NCBI GenBank assembly: GCA_934402375.1
Contig: CAKRUB010000001.1
Span: 310,001-374,000, forward strand
From: an uncultured Acetatifactor sp.
Lineage (GTDB): Bacteria; Bacillota; Clostridia; Lachnospirales; Lachnospiraceae
Direction: 5' to 3'
DNA length: 64,000 nt
Of this stretch, positions 44,041 to 52,915 are shown in pieces (the first letter of the stretch is position 1; each line of letters begins with the position of its first letter). A model generated the notes under the pieces. It was not told the DNA's origin. It ran no database searches and was given only the letters and a program-made list of their open reading frames with translations. The translations under genes were made by a program, and so were the position numbers.

Positions 44041-47000
44041 TTACAGTGCAACAGGTGTTTTTAGTGCACTCGCGGCATTCTTTCTTTCAGGGAATGCCTC
44101 TTCCTCAAATTTTTTCATTTTCTTGTAGGCATCCGAGTCTTCGTCGAAACCAGCGATAGCCAAATCGGGTAGCTTGCCTCCCACAGCAACACTCTGATAC
44201 TCCTTCACCATAAAATTCACTGCATGTCTGGCGGCTCTGGCGGCTCCCGCATCCAGCTTCATAGCGTCCTGTACATCATTCCTTAAATTAAATAATCTAT
44301 GCTCATACTTTGCCTGCTCCCCTTCAACCCTCCTTATTGCGCTTTCAACCTCATAATGCTTTTCCTTTGCATTTATATATTCTACCTTTGAAGTCTCAAT
44401 CTTATCATCCAGCTTCCTCAGCTCCTCGTTCATATCTATATTTCCATGTGCAACCATATCATCCAGATTTGAATCGAACAACTCCTTAAAAACTTTATTG
44501 ATATCTACCATCATTTTTTCCCGCTGTGTTGTCTCCACTGCATAATCTTTTCCAAGGAAGAGTCTGCCTAAGAAATTGTCTATCTTATCATCCTTTGATA
44601 AATTACCGTTAAAAATATTTTTATATAATTTCGTTTTTTCATCCACATCAAGATTGGGAATTGGCTTGCCCTCTAAGAGATTTCCGGCATCATCACAGGC
44701 TCCCTGCGGATAAACCCCCGACATAAGAGCTTTTGCAAAATCGTAATATCTCGTCGTTCTGTATCTAATCCTGTTGCTTTGTGCATCCTTTTCCCTAAAT
44801 ATGGGAAGAAAATCTGTCCGATTACCCTTAGGTATATCCTCCGGCGTCATGCTTTTATACAGCACGTCAAAATAGTTATAAATATTATGTCCATGCTCCT
44901 CTGCATTTTTATCGTATGCAAATTGGGTATGATACCGCAGAGTCTCTAGCGCGCCGCCCCATTTAAAATTATCCGTATCATTTGTACCTCGTAAGAACGT
45001 CAACTCATCTATATCTTTCATTAACGGATATAGATATTCCTGTGAAGATGTCTTTTTACCCTGCTTCTTATCCACCCGGTTGATAAAGTTCTGCTCTCTG
45101 GCATACATATCATACTCATATTTTTGGTCATCCAGTGCTCTATCATAAATTCCAAGTGCTCTGGCAATTGTAAAATCAATTGCAGCCATTTTGTTCCTGT
45201 TTTCATTTTCCTTCTGAATCTTTTTTGAACTCATCTCCCCACTTTCCTCTTTGGACATAGGCAGATACTTGTCAAGTGTGAATCCGCCTCTTTGGACATT
45301 CTCCATCGCCATCTGCCGGATGGTATCCTGCGCCATACAATGAGCATACTCCCCTCTGGCGTCATCCAAATGCCTCTGTGTCACTTCCTGTTTCTTATAC
45401 AGTTGAGCCTTATATACCTTAAGAGCGCCCATATATCTGGAAATTTTGTTCTCGACCTTTTCCGTCATCTCGTTAATTTTATTTTGCAGAGCGGCCTTTT
45501 CTTCCTCAGTAGTCAGGTAAATATATTTTTCTGACAGTTTTTTCTGACGATTCAGTTCCTCCAGAATCGCCCATGCACTCTCTGCTTCTTCTCCGAGAAG
45601 CTTAGCGGTCTCCTCGGACATCGCCAGTTTTTTCTCATCCACCTTTTTTAATTCTTTTGAATCGCGCATTGCCTGAACTATCTCTTGCCCCAGTTCTTTT
45701 GCTGACAGCTTCATAGCCTCAAAGTGCCAGCCCTGCATGAGTCCCTCTGCTTCCATATCCCGACTTGCATGTCCCAGAAACGGCTGGACACTGATTTCTT
45801 TATTAAATAACTCCACTTTAAAGAGCGTGCCCTTCCAGATAAAAAATTTTACAGTGCTGGACAAGTTTACCTGTCCTTGCAGTTTAATCGTCACGCCGCC
45901 GTCCAGATTCAGATCCTTTGTCTGCTTTATTTTCCCATCACGCAGTCCGAGCGCAGTATCTGCCTTTGCCTCTACTCCAATACCTGCAGTCAATTCCGAG
46001 CCTACTTTGATATCTACCTTGGCAGAGCCAAGAATTCCCGAAGAGAGTGCAAGTCCGGCTGACATATCCAGTTTACCTTCTCCATTGATTTCAGCTTTCC
46101 CCGCCAGATCCATACTCTCACCGGGCTCCAGTTGATCACCGAAGCTCTTCCCGCGATCCAGTGTTGCAGAAAGAGAACCTCCAATACTGACAGACGGAGA
46201 AATACATATTTCAAATGCCAGCGGTCCAAAGATAGGAATGCATAGTCCATCCCCCATAAGATTCTGAACCGTTTCGGAGAACAGCTTCGGCTTGTCAGCC
46301 TTCTTTTGATCTTCAAACGACACCTCCAGATGTCCCGTAGGATAATCGCCTTCCACATCCAGAAATCCCAGAAATTTAGACACTCCAAACGCACCCAGAC
46401 TCTTTCTGCCGGGGGCTGCGTGTATTCCTTCATTATCTATGCTGCTGACAGCGCTTGTATTGGCAAAGGTTCCGTGGATTTTTTTCCCGAATAGTTTCTT
46501 TACAACTCCCTCGTCTTCGCTCTCTTCCTCTGACCCATCCTTTTTGTCATTATCGTCATCATCATCGTCATCATCCGCTTTGGCTGCCACACCCAGATCA
46601 ATGCGGATTTTCTCAGCGGTCAGCCGGCTGCCCTTAATAGAAGCACCCTCCAGCACGATGGTGGCAACGATGTACTGTTCGATTTTTTCATTGCCAATAA
46701 GCGACAGTTCAATCGGTTCATCAAAATCTACATACAGCTTTCCTCCATAATCCACAAAGAAGTCTTGCATGGTATCCCCAGCCTCTTTGGGCTTTGTCTT
46801 TCCCTTGAGTTCCCGCTTATTAAAGAACGGTATCGTATAAGGAATCTCATTGAAGCGAAACTTTGCCTTTCCAAGCTGCCCTTTCGCTCTATCAATCGAT
46901 ACGACCTCCGATTCAGCCTCTCCCATCTCCACAAATTTATCATCTGTAAGATCACCCGGCTTAAATTCTTTCCATTCCCATGGCGTCTCTGGCTCCGGTT

Positions 47001-47802
47001 CTTCCCTGCGGTCATTTAAGGTCTCCACCACCTGTGTTGCAGAAATATTATCTTCTTTTTGCTTATCCAGCTGGACATCCACATCCCCTAAGGTATGAAG
47101 TCCCGTCTCATCCAGCTCCGCCTTACACTCTTTCTCCGTGTTATCCGCTGTAAAGACAAGCCTCGTCTTCCCGAACCTGAGTTTCGGATTCCGATCATTC
47201 TTATTTTTGGTATATTCTCCCTCTCCCAGCTCGATACGAATCCCATTTACCGGCTCAATTACGACGGTATCACTTAAATAGGCACTGATTTCCGTCTCAT
47301 CCGTTTGTACAGGTATCAGCTCTTGCTCCGGCTCTACCTGCTGCCAATTAGAAAAATCCAATGGCGGAGGAGTAATCTCACTCATAACGTAGTGATCGAA
47401 AATCATGTTCATCGCCTTCAGGTGCGCCTCTGCTTCTGCGTTCCCAAGATTAGGAACTGCAAACTCGACCCTGCCACCAAACGCAGTAAAGACCACACCC
47501 TCTCTTTCCCCGGTATCATAAGCCGATACCTGCGCTTTATCGGGCAAGACACTAACCCCCTCCTGCAATGGCAGAAGAGCGGGCTCTAATATGAACTGTT
47601 CCGTGGACTCGCCCGGCTCGATACGCGGATATTGAAGGGATGCACTGCCATTATATACCTGAAATAATTGTGTCGCCCAAGCCGCATTATTCGGCGCTTC
47701 CTGTTTCGGAGCAGCCGGGGCCTTACCTTTTTTTAAACCGTTCTTATTTTTTGTTTTTATTTTTTTATTTGTTTTGTTATTTAAACCAGCTCGATCAGGC
47801 AT
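44041..47802 (-). CDS. Giant beta-rich/coiled-coil protein, partner of the AAA ATPase
   Basis: A 1,253-residue protein. It starts with a basic Lys/Asn-rich leader (NNKTNKKIKTKNKNGLKKGK), no signal peptide. The first 400 residues are beta-rich (for example SDTVVIEPVNGIRIELGEGE). An aspartate run (DDDDDDDDNDKK) lies near 440, then amphipathic beta stretches near 550-700 that resemble beta-barrel or shell material (LSATLDRGKSFGDQLEPG, VTIKLQGQVNLSSTVKFFIW). The last half is helical and highly charged, ending in coiled coils. I recognise no family. GGAGG precedes the ATG. It is translated just ahead of the AAA gene and probably works with it, as a structural or effector protein. Confidence 0.75.
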   Translation of the reverse strand: MPDRAGLNNKTNKKIKTKNKNGLKKGKAPAAPKQEAPNNAAWATQLFQVYNGSASLQYPRIEPGESTEQFILEPALLPLQEGVSVLPDKAQVSAYDTGEREGVVFTAFGGRVEFAVPNLGNAEAEAHLKAMNMIFDHYVMSEITPPPLDFSNWQQVEPEQELIPVQTDETEISAYLSDTVVIEPVNGIRIELGEGEYTKNKNDRNPKLRFGKTRLVFTADNTEKECKAELDETGLHTLGDVDVQLDKQKEDNISATQVVETLNDRREEPEPETPWEWKEFKPGDLTDDKFVEMGEAESEVVSIDRAKGQLGKAKFRFNEIPYTIPFFNKRELKGKTKPKEAGDTMQDFFVDYGGKLYVDFDEPIELSLIGNEKIEQYIVATIVLEGASIKGSRLTAEKIRIDLGVAAKADDDDDDDDNDKKDGSEEESEDEGVVKKLFGKKIHGTFANTSAVSSIDNEGIHAAPGRKSLGAFGVSKFLGFLDVEGDYPTGHLEVSFEDQKKADKPKLFSETVQNLMGDGLCIPIFGPLAFEICISPSVSIGGSLSATLDRGKSFGDQLEPGESMDLAGKAEINGEGKLDMSAGLALSSGILGSAKVDIKVGSELTAGIGVEAKADTALGLRDGKIKQTKDLNLDGGVTIKLQGQVNLSSTVKFFIWKGTLFKVELFNKEISVQPFLGHASRDMEAEGLMQGWHFEAMKLSAKELGQEIVQAMRDSKELKKVDEKKLAMSEETAKLLGEEAESAWAILEELNRQKKLSEKYIYLTTEEEKAALQNKINEMTEKVENKISRYMGALKVYKAQLYKKQEVTQRHLDDARGEYAHCMAQDTIRQMAMENVQRGGFTLDKYLPMSKEESGEMSSKKIQKENENRNKMAAIDFTIARALGIYDRALDDQKYEYDMYAREQNFINRVDKKQGKKTSSQEYLYPLMKDIDELTFLRGTNDTDNFKWGGALETLRYHTQFAYDKNAEEHGHNIYNYFDVLYKSMTPEDIPKGNRTDFLPIFREKDAQSNRIRYRTTRYYDFAKALMSGVYPQGACDDAGNLLEGKPIPNLDVDEKTKLYKNIFNGNLSKDDKIDNFLGRLFLGKDYAVETTQREKMMVDINKVFKELFDSNLDDMVAHGNIDMNEELRKLDDKIETSKVEYINAKEKHYEVESAIRRVEGEQAKYEHRLFNLRNDVQDAMKLDAGAARAARHAVNFMVKEYQSVAVGGKLPDLAIAGFDEDSDAYKKMKKFEEEAFPERKNAASALKTPVAL

Positions 47803-47823
47803 AGCGCATCCTCCGTTCAAATT

Positions 47824-47866
47824 CAAAAAATCCGCAATACTATAGCAATAATAGTATAACGGATTT
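47824..47866 (-). terminator. Terminator upstream of the giant gene
   Basis: Arms AAATCCG (47828-47834) and CGGATTT (47860-47866) with an inner ATACTAT/ATAGTAT stem, followed on the minus strand by TTTTTTG. It ends the 147-residue gene and isolates the AAA/giant unit. Confidence 0.8.
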
Positions 47867-47915
47867 GGAATAAAAAAACAATTCTATGGTTATTATCCGA
47901 CAGATTAAATATGTT

Positions 47916-48359
47916 TTACAGGACAAACAGATCCAGCACCTGTTTTCTCTCGTATTCCTCCTTGATTGCATTGAGGTCCTTCGGCTCTTCGATATGGAAT
48001 CTCATTCTGAGAAACCGCTCCATATCCGTTTCAATACATTCCAGTGTATGACGGGACGTGGTTCCTTCCTCCGAAAACAGCCTGAATGACCACTTTCCAA
48101 GAATATCGCTTCCCCGCTGCCCGTTGCTGTCCTGTACAAAATCCCTGCCAATCTTTATTCCGGTCAGGTCATACCCTTTGCATTCCGCGATCCACCGATA
48201 ATCCAGCACAATTCTGGCAGCGCCGCAGAACAGCTGAAACAACACATTTCTTACATCCTCCCACCGATAACATTCTTCGATTTCCAACGTATTCAAAAAC
48301 CATTCAAACTCAAAGTCGATATTCAGTTTTGATTCCTTGCCATTTGCTCCATCATACAT
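47916..48359 (-). CDS. Hypothetical protein
   Basis: A 147-residue soluble protein with mixed composition (YRWEDVRNVLFQLFCGAARI; WSFRLFSEEGTTSRHTLECI). No motif or membrane segment is recognised. The frame is bounded by a terminator on each side (47824 downstream, 48416 upstream), so it is its own transcript. A weak GGAAAG site precedes the ATG. Its place between the AAA/giant unit and the RiPP-like operon suggests it may serve one of them, but nothing shows which. Confidence 0.6.
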   Translation of the reverse strand: MYDGANGKESKLNIDFEFEWFLNTLEIEECYRWEDVRNVLFQLFCGAARIVLDYRWIAECKGYDLTGIKIGRDFVQDSNGQRGSDILGKWSFRLFSEEGTTSRHTLECIETDMERFLRMRFHIEEPKDLNAIKEEYERKQVLDLFVL

Positions 48360-48415
48360 AAGCTTTCCGCCTTCCTTCTATATCCATTATGACCGAAATA
48401 GCCAGAAATGGTCAA

Positions 48416-48438
48416 GTAAAAAAACCGCCGAAGCGGTT
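48416..48438 (-). terminator. Terminator of the RiPP-like operon
   Basis: Perfect stem AACCGC and GCGGTT with a stable TTCG tetraloop on the minus strand, followed by seven T. It lies 10 bases after the nucleotidyltransferase stop. Confidence 0.9.
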
Positions 48439-48448
48439 CTTTGTTGTA

Positions 48449-49627
48449 TCAGGTTTCCTTTGTCTTTTGTACCGTATGTATTTCATATAGCATCTCTTTT
48501 CTGCGCCGCCTCGCAAAAATACGTCTCAGCAGGCGATAGAACCATCCGACCGGAAGCAGATATTTATGGCGGTAGAAAAAGGGATAATAATTCTGGTAGA
48601 ATTTCATTTCCGGGAAAAGCCTTTTCAGATAATATCTTCCCTTAGAAAAAGCGCCATTCTCATCCTTGTATCGTTTCATGCGGTTTTGAATTTTTTGTTC
48701 AAAGTTTCCATATACCCCTGAGTTTACACAATATTGCAGCATCTCAAGCTCCCGCTCTGACAACCTGCACTCAAAAAAATCCTGCGCATATTCAAGGGCG
48801 GTTTCACGGGAAAACAGCATCTGGCTCAGTCGTCTGCTCACCTCTTCAAAATCAGTGATTCCGAGAGCCCTGCACTCATGCTGCACATAGCCGAAATTCA
48901 TTTTTTCCTTCTTTTCCCGCAAATACAAATAAAAATCAAGCAGGGTGCGCAGTCCCGTCCCCCCTGCCCGATAATGCTTATAGGCATGGCTCACAATGTA
49001 AACATAAAAATCCTCATCCCGCATATGATAGCCGTATAAGCCTCCTTCCGTCAATGTCAGCCGCTCCTTTATGCCGGCATAGTACTCCACCCAGCCCAAC
49101 TGTTGAGCGTCACCGTATAACGCCCGATGCATCTCAAAATTACAGACCGGCGGTTTATAATAAACATCATGAACACCTTGCCCGAACGCGACTGCCTCAT
49201 ACCCTTGTGAAACCATGTATTTCTTCACGGTGTCAGCATATGCTGCATCAAACAAAATATCATTATCTGACATCTGTCTGGTTCCCGTCCCCGGATATAA
49301 GTCTTTTAACACACATCCCTTAAGCGGCAAATACCAGATGCCAGACCGCTCCATAAAAGCCAGTATGCCGGCTCTCTCTGCATCAAAAAGCAATTCCTTC
49401 CTCACCGACTTTGCCATGCTCTCCCGCCATTGACCCGGAAGCGTGATTCCGGTCTCCTGAAAAGCCATTCCGACTAAGGTATCCAGATAGTGCGCATGAC
49501 TGGAACGATAAAGCTCCTCCAGCTTCTCCGGCTCCTCTCTATAGGCAACGAGACACCTCTCCGCAGGCTTGACAGCATTTACTGCACAGGCTGTCAGATA
49601 CAAAGTATCATAGTATATTTTCTTCAA
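48449..49627 (-). CDS. Nucleotidyltransferase-like protein (PF14907 type)
   Basis: A 392-residue protein of the uncharacterised nucleotidyltransferase family that recurs with PqqD and HPr-kinase-like genes in peptide clusters. The active-site pattern is LPLKGCVLKDLYPGTGTRQM followed by SDNDILFD, giving the metal-binding Asp-x-Asp. It overlaps the peptidase-ABC gene by 4 bases (ATGA). In lasso-peptide clusters a related enzyme adds nucleotide or phosphate groups to a kinase-phosphorylated peptide; a similar role here is inference. Confidence 0.85.
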   Translation of the reverse strand: MKKIYYDTLYLTACAVNAVKPAERCLVAYREEPEKLEELYRSSHAHYLDTLVGMAFQETGITLPGQWRESMAKSVRKELLFDAERAGILAFMERSGIWYLPLKGCVLKDLYPGTGTRQMSDNDILFDAAYADTVKKYMVSQGYEAVAFGQGVHDVYYKPPVCNFEMHRALYGDAQQLGWVEYYAGIKERLTLTEGGLYGYHMRDEDFYVYIVSHAYKHYRAGGTGLRTLLDFYLYLREKKEKMNFGYVQHECRALGITDFEEVSRRLSQMLFSRETALEYAQDFFECRLSERELEMLQYCVNSGVYGNFEQKIQNRMKRYKDENGAFSKGRYYLKRLFPEMKFYQNYYPFFYRHKYLLPVGWFYRLLRRIFARRRRKEMLYEIHTVQKTKET

Positions 49628-51708
49628 CTTTCTTTCCTCAGCTTTATTTCAATTTCTCCGCTCTCTGTAAAACTCCACTGCCGGTCACACATGGCAGCTG
49701 CCGACAATCTATGGGTTACAAGCAATATCGTTTTGTCTGTCAACTGCTTAAGGTTGTGCAGCAATCTTTCCTCGGTCTCTCCATCCAGCGCACTGGTTGC
49801 CTCATCAAGGATCAGGACAGGCGCATCCGTGTACAGCGCTCTTGCAATCGCAATCCGCTGCATCTGCCCCTCCGACAGACCGGCTCCCCGCTCCCCGAGC
49901 ATTGCGTCAAGCCCTCCGGACAGTGCATATATAAATTCCGCACAGGCAAGACTGACAGCCCGCTCGATATTCCCCCCCTGCACGCCAAAGGTAATCGCCT
50001 CTCTGACACTTCCGTGCATGAGATAATTGCCCTGTGGTACATAGGCAAACAGGCTTCGCAGTTTACCCACGTCCATCCTCTGCTCCCCCACACAGACCGC
50101 ATCAACACTTCCGCCCTGCGGTTCATACAGACCGATCAACAGCTTTAGCAGCGTAGACTTGCCGCAGCCTGAACCACCGGTAACCGCTATAGACTCCCCT
50201 TTAGGCACAAATAGAGTGACATCCCGCAATACCATTCTCTCCTGATAGGAAAAGCTTATTTTATTCAGTGCAAGGCCTTTAAGCTCCCTGTCATAAATTG
50301 CCCTCACACGCTCAGCAGGCTCTACAGCGTGCACACTGTCTTTCTGACAGGCTTCCACTTTCCTGAGCCGCTCTGCGCTGGCAAGCATCGCGTAATATTT
50401 GGGAAGGTATCCCGTAATATTGGCAACCGGTCCCTGTATCTGACCGGTTAATTGCAAAAGGGCTGTCAGGGTTCCATAGGTCATCGTTCCATTATAAATT
50501 CCAAATGCGCTATAAGCAGCCGCAAGAAGATACGCACCGCTCATAACTCCTCCAAAACCTATATTGCACAGATTGGAAAAATGATTCTTTTTCATTCTGG
50601 CTTTCTTATGTTCGTCCATCTTCCGCTCTGCCTCTGACAGGCTATACTCCTCCCTGCCAAAAACCTTTAACACCGCCAGACTTTCCAGATGCTCCTGCAG
50701 GAAAATCCGGACAGCGCCATCCTTTTCCTGCATATTCTTGTGGATTCTTTTCAGTTTCCTGCGAAAAAAGAAGCTGAGAATCACGAACAGCACTCCCCCG
50801 CAAAGCAGAACCAGTCCAAAGTCCGGCTCGATGATAAGAAGTACCGCCATAGCTCCTGTCAGCTTTGTAACCATTCCCGCAACACCTGGAACAATCGTAA
50901 CCAGTCCTTCCGAGACGTATGCCGTATCCGAAGTCAGACGATTCAGCCATTCACCGGAATGTGTCTTTGTTATTTCCCCGTAGTCTCCCGACATGATTTC
51001 ACGGAACAGCCGATACTTGAATAAATTTTCATAGGTGGCTTTGGACAGCTCCTCCAGCCATCTGATCACAGCACGAAGTGCAAGCTGTGCTCCCATAAGA
51101 CCGGTAAACAGCAGTAGATTTCCACACAGCTGTTCTTTGCTGTGTGTCACTGCTCCGTCAATGATATTCCGAAGAAGAAAGGCATAGAAAATACTGCTTC
51201 CTCCGAGAAGCACCTGCAGAAGCGCCAGAAGATAGATATCTATTTTTTGAATGCCGACTACCTTGCCGATAAATCCCAGTGCTGAATTTCTCCATCTGCT
51301 CCAAAGCTTTTTTAAAAGAATCCTCAATTTATATGGTTTACACCACAAATTCAAATAGATTCTGTAGGCAAAATCACTTGTGGAATGCATTCTCCCCCTG
51401 TGTGTATAATCCGTCATAACTCCTATCACACGATCCTTGGAAATTCGGTATTCTATGCCAATGCAATTATCCCCGAGAATATCATAGCTCTCCTCATGCA
51501 CACGGATAATGCGGTGAAGAACATACTGCCCGTCATTTCGCCTGTACAGGACAACATCCCATCTGTTACAGCTCTGTCCGGCTTTTACCTCCCGGACTGT
51601 GAAGCTGTCCCTACCCTGCTTCAACAGCGGGAGCATACTTACCCCTACGTTTTTGTAGGTAAATGTATGATATTTGTTCAGATACTCCTCGAATGATATT
51701 TTATTCAT
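49624..51708 (-). CDS. S26/SipW-like signal peptidase fused to an ABC exporter
   Basis: A 694-residue fusion. Residues 1-110 are a serine peptidase domain of the S24/S26 class: GVSMLPLLKQG holds the catalytic Ser (about residue 24), VLHRIIRV the His of the SipW/ER-type dyad, and DILGDNC the third box. Residues 150-420 carry six exporter helices (LLALLQVLLGGSSIFYAFLL, IVPGVAGMVTKLTGAMAVLL) and 470-694 the ATPase (Walker A GGSGCGKST, signature GLSEGQMQR, Walker B VLILDEATSALD). It is thus a peptidase-exporter like the C39-containing PCATs, but with a serine-type cutter. It overlaps PqqD by 8 and the nucleotidyltransferase by 4 bases, in one operon. Confidence 0.88.
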   Translation of the reverse strand: MNKISFEEYLNKYHTFTYKNVGVSMLPLLKQGRDSFTVREVKAGQSCNRWDVVLYRRNDGQYVLHRIIRVHEESYDILGDNCIGIEYRISKDRVIGVMTDYTHRGRMHSTSDFAYRIYLNLWCKPYKLRILLKKLWSRWRNSALGFIGKVVGIQKIDIYLLALLQVLLGGSSIFYAFLLRNIIDGAVTHSKEQLCGNLLLFTGLMGAQLALRAVIRWLEELSKATYENLFKYRLFREIMSGDYGEITKTHSGEWLNRLTSDTAYVSEGLVTIVPGVAGMVTKLTGAMAVLLIIEPDFGLVLLCGGVLFVILSFFFRRKLKRIHKNMQEKDGAVRIFLQEHLESLAVLKVFGREEYSLSEAERKMDEHKKARMKKNHFSNLCNIGFGGVMSGAYLLAAAYSAFGIYNGTMTYGTLTALLQLTGQIQGPVANITGYLPKYYAMLASAERLRKVEACQKDSVHAVEPAERVRAIYDRELKGLALNKISFSYQERMVLRDVTLFVPKGESIAVTGGSGCGKSTLLKLLIGLYEPQGGSVDAVCVGEQRMDVGKLRSLFAYVPQGNYLMHGSVREAITFGVQGGNIERAVSLACAEFIYALSGGLDAMLGERGAGLSEGQMQRIAIARALYTDAPVLILDEATSALDGETEERLLHNLKQLTDKTILLVTHRLSAAAMCDRQWSFTESGEIEIKLRKES

Positions 51709-51958
51709 CTATCGCTCCGATTGTCCTCAGCTTTTCAATCACACGCTTTACATCCTCCCGGATCACATCTCTCGACGCATCGTATTCCCGATATACACAA
51801 TCTACAATTTCCTCCTCCGACACATCCCTTTTCAGACAATCAACAATAAAGGCTGCCGTCCTGTTATTTCGGATAAGTCCTGAAAAATGATTGCTAACGT
51901 CAATTAAAATCTGTTCTCCCTCACTGTTATGTGTCATAAAATCAGCTTTCAGCTTCAT
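51701..51958 (-). CDS. PqqD-family peptide chaperone (RRE)
   Basis: An 85-residue PqqD-type RiPP recognition element, which binds the leader of a precursor peptide. Typical are SEGEQILIDVSNHFSGLIRN and the helical C-terminal half (VSEEEIVDCVYREYDASRD). The ATG at 51958 has GGAGGG four bases upstream, inside the end of the HPr-kinase-like gene. Its presence is the main sign that the operon handles a ribosomal peptide. Confidence 0.85.
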   Translation of the reverse strand: MKLKADFMTHNSEGEQILIDVSNHFSGLIRNNRTAAFIVDCLKRDVSEEEIVDCVYREYDASRDVIREDVKRVIEKLRTIGAIDE

Positions 51959-52811
51959 TCTTCCCTCCATTTCTGCGCACGTCCTTTGCGCATAGCGAGT
52001 TTGTGTCAAGCGTGCGCAGACACAAATCTCGTGATTGAAAAATTTTATTTTTCAATCTTCCCTCCTGTTCTTTCTTCATGCCACCGTATGCTGCTTCTAC
52101 CGCCTCGTACTCCATATTGCAGTACAGCTGATAGATTGGTATCCGCTGCATCAGTCTGTCAATCAGCTGCAGGATAACGGTCAGCTTTTCCGGCTGTAGC
52201 GGACGGTGTGTCTGTTGTACTATCATCGGATATGCCAGCCTCCTGTCTGCTGTCTCTAGACGATTGCTGCAATCCCGCTTTAATATGCAGATTCCCTGTA
52301 AGGGAACCGCCGCGTTTGTACTCAATCTGTGCTTTCCGTCCCATGGTGTTCCATAGACGATTGCTCCCTTTTCCGTAATTTTCAGAAGAGGTTTGTCATC
52401 GTTTATCATCACGGCGCGGTTTCCGAAATATTCCCTCCAGAGTCTCGTATGCGTAGATTTTCCCGTACCGCTCGGCGCTGTAAAAAGATACCCTTTCCCA
52501 TCCACAGCCACTGCCGAACCATGCATCAGCAGAATATTTCTCTCCAGCAGTTTATCCGCCAGCCTGCGATAGACAGCCAGCGTTTCCAGATATTCCTCCG
52601 AAAAGCGCCTGACCGGTCTCCCCTCTCTGACATCCTCTTCCTCCGATTTTCTTTTCTCAAAGGTGATATCTGCCTTTTCCATCGTCAGCTCAAAATCGAC
52701 AGCTGCTAATTTCTGCTCCGGCAGAAGATATGCCCTGCAATACTCCCAGACATAGCTGTAAATGGAATGAATTTTTATCACACATCCGGCAATTTCAACG
52801 TAAAACAGCAC
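51942..52811 (-). CDS. HPr-kinase-like protein
   Basis: A protein of about 289 residues with the HPrK P-loop (LFTAPSGTGKSTHTRLW), the DDK region (MINDDKPLL) and GTPWDGKHRLSTN. No N-terminal HPr-kinase DRTGG domain is present, so it is the peptide-modifying type seen in paeninodin-like clusters. The start is uncertain: I use GTG at 52811 (AAGGAG 12 bases upstream); a frame to 52877 would run through the hairpin at 52845. The C-terminal 40 residues are encoded by palindromic DNA (51996-52057) and look non-native. It overlaps PqqD by 17 bases. Confidence 0.75.
   Translation of the reverse strand: MLFYVEIAGCVIKIHSIYSYVWEYCRAYLLPEQKLAAVDFELTMEKADITFEKRKSEEEDVREGRPVRRFSEEYLETLAVYRRLADKLLERNILLMHGSAVAVDGKGYLFTAPSGTGKSTHTRLWREYFGNRAVMINDDKPLLKITEKGAIVYGTPWDGKHRLSTNAAVPLQGICILKRDCSNRLETADRRLAYPMIVQQTHRPLQPEKLTVILQLIDRLMQRIPIYQLYCNMEYEAVEAAYGGMKKEQEGRLKNKIFQSRDLCLRTLDTNSLCAKDVRRNGGKNEAES
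51996..52057. repeat. Two palindromes inside the 3' end of the HPrK-like gene
   Basis: First: CGAG-TTTGTGTC (51996-52007) against GACACAAA-CTCG (52019-52031). Second: perfect 11-base arms GATTGAAAAAT (52033-52043) and ATTTTTCAATC (52047-52057). Together they look like an inserted palindromic element that now encodes the protein tail. Confidence 0.7.
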
Positions 52812-52844
52812 CGCTCCAACGATCTCCTTATTTAAAATATCCGC

Positions 52845-52888
52845 GATAAAGGGCTGCTGACTCGCACTCCGAGACAACAGCCCTTATC
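52845..52888. other. Hairpin between the repeat lipoprotein and HPrK-like genes
   Basis: Arms GATAAAGGGCTG (52845-52856) and CAGCCCTTATC (52878-52888). No T-run follows on the minus strand, so it may be an RNA-processing or attenuation element. It argues against the longer HPrK frame. Confidence 0.6.
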
Positions 52889-52915
52889 AGAATCATAATA
52901 CCCGTATTTTCCGAC

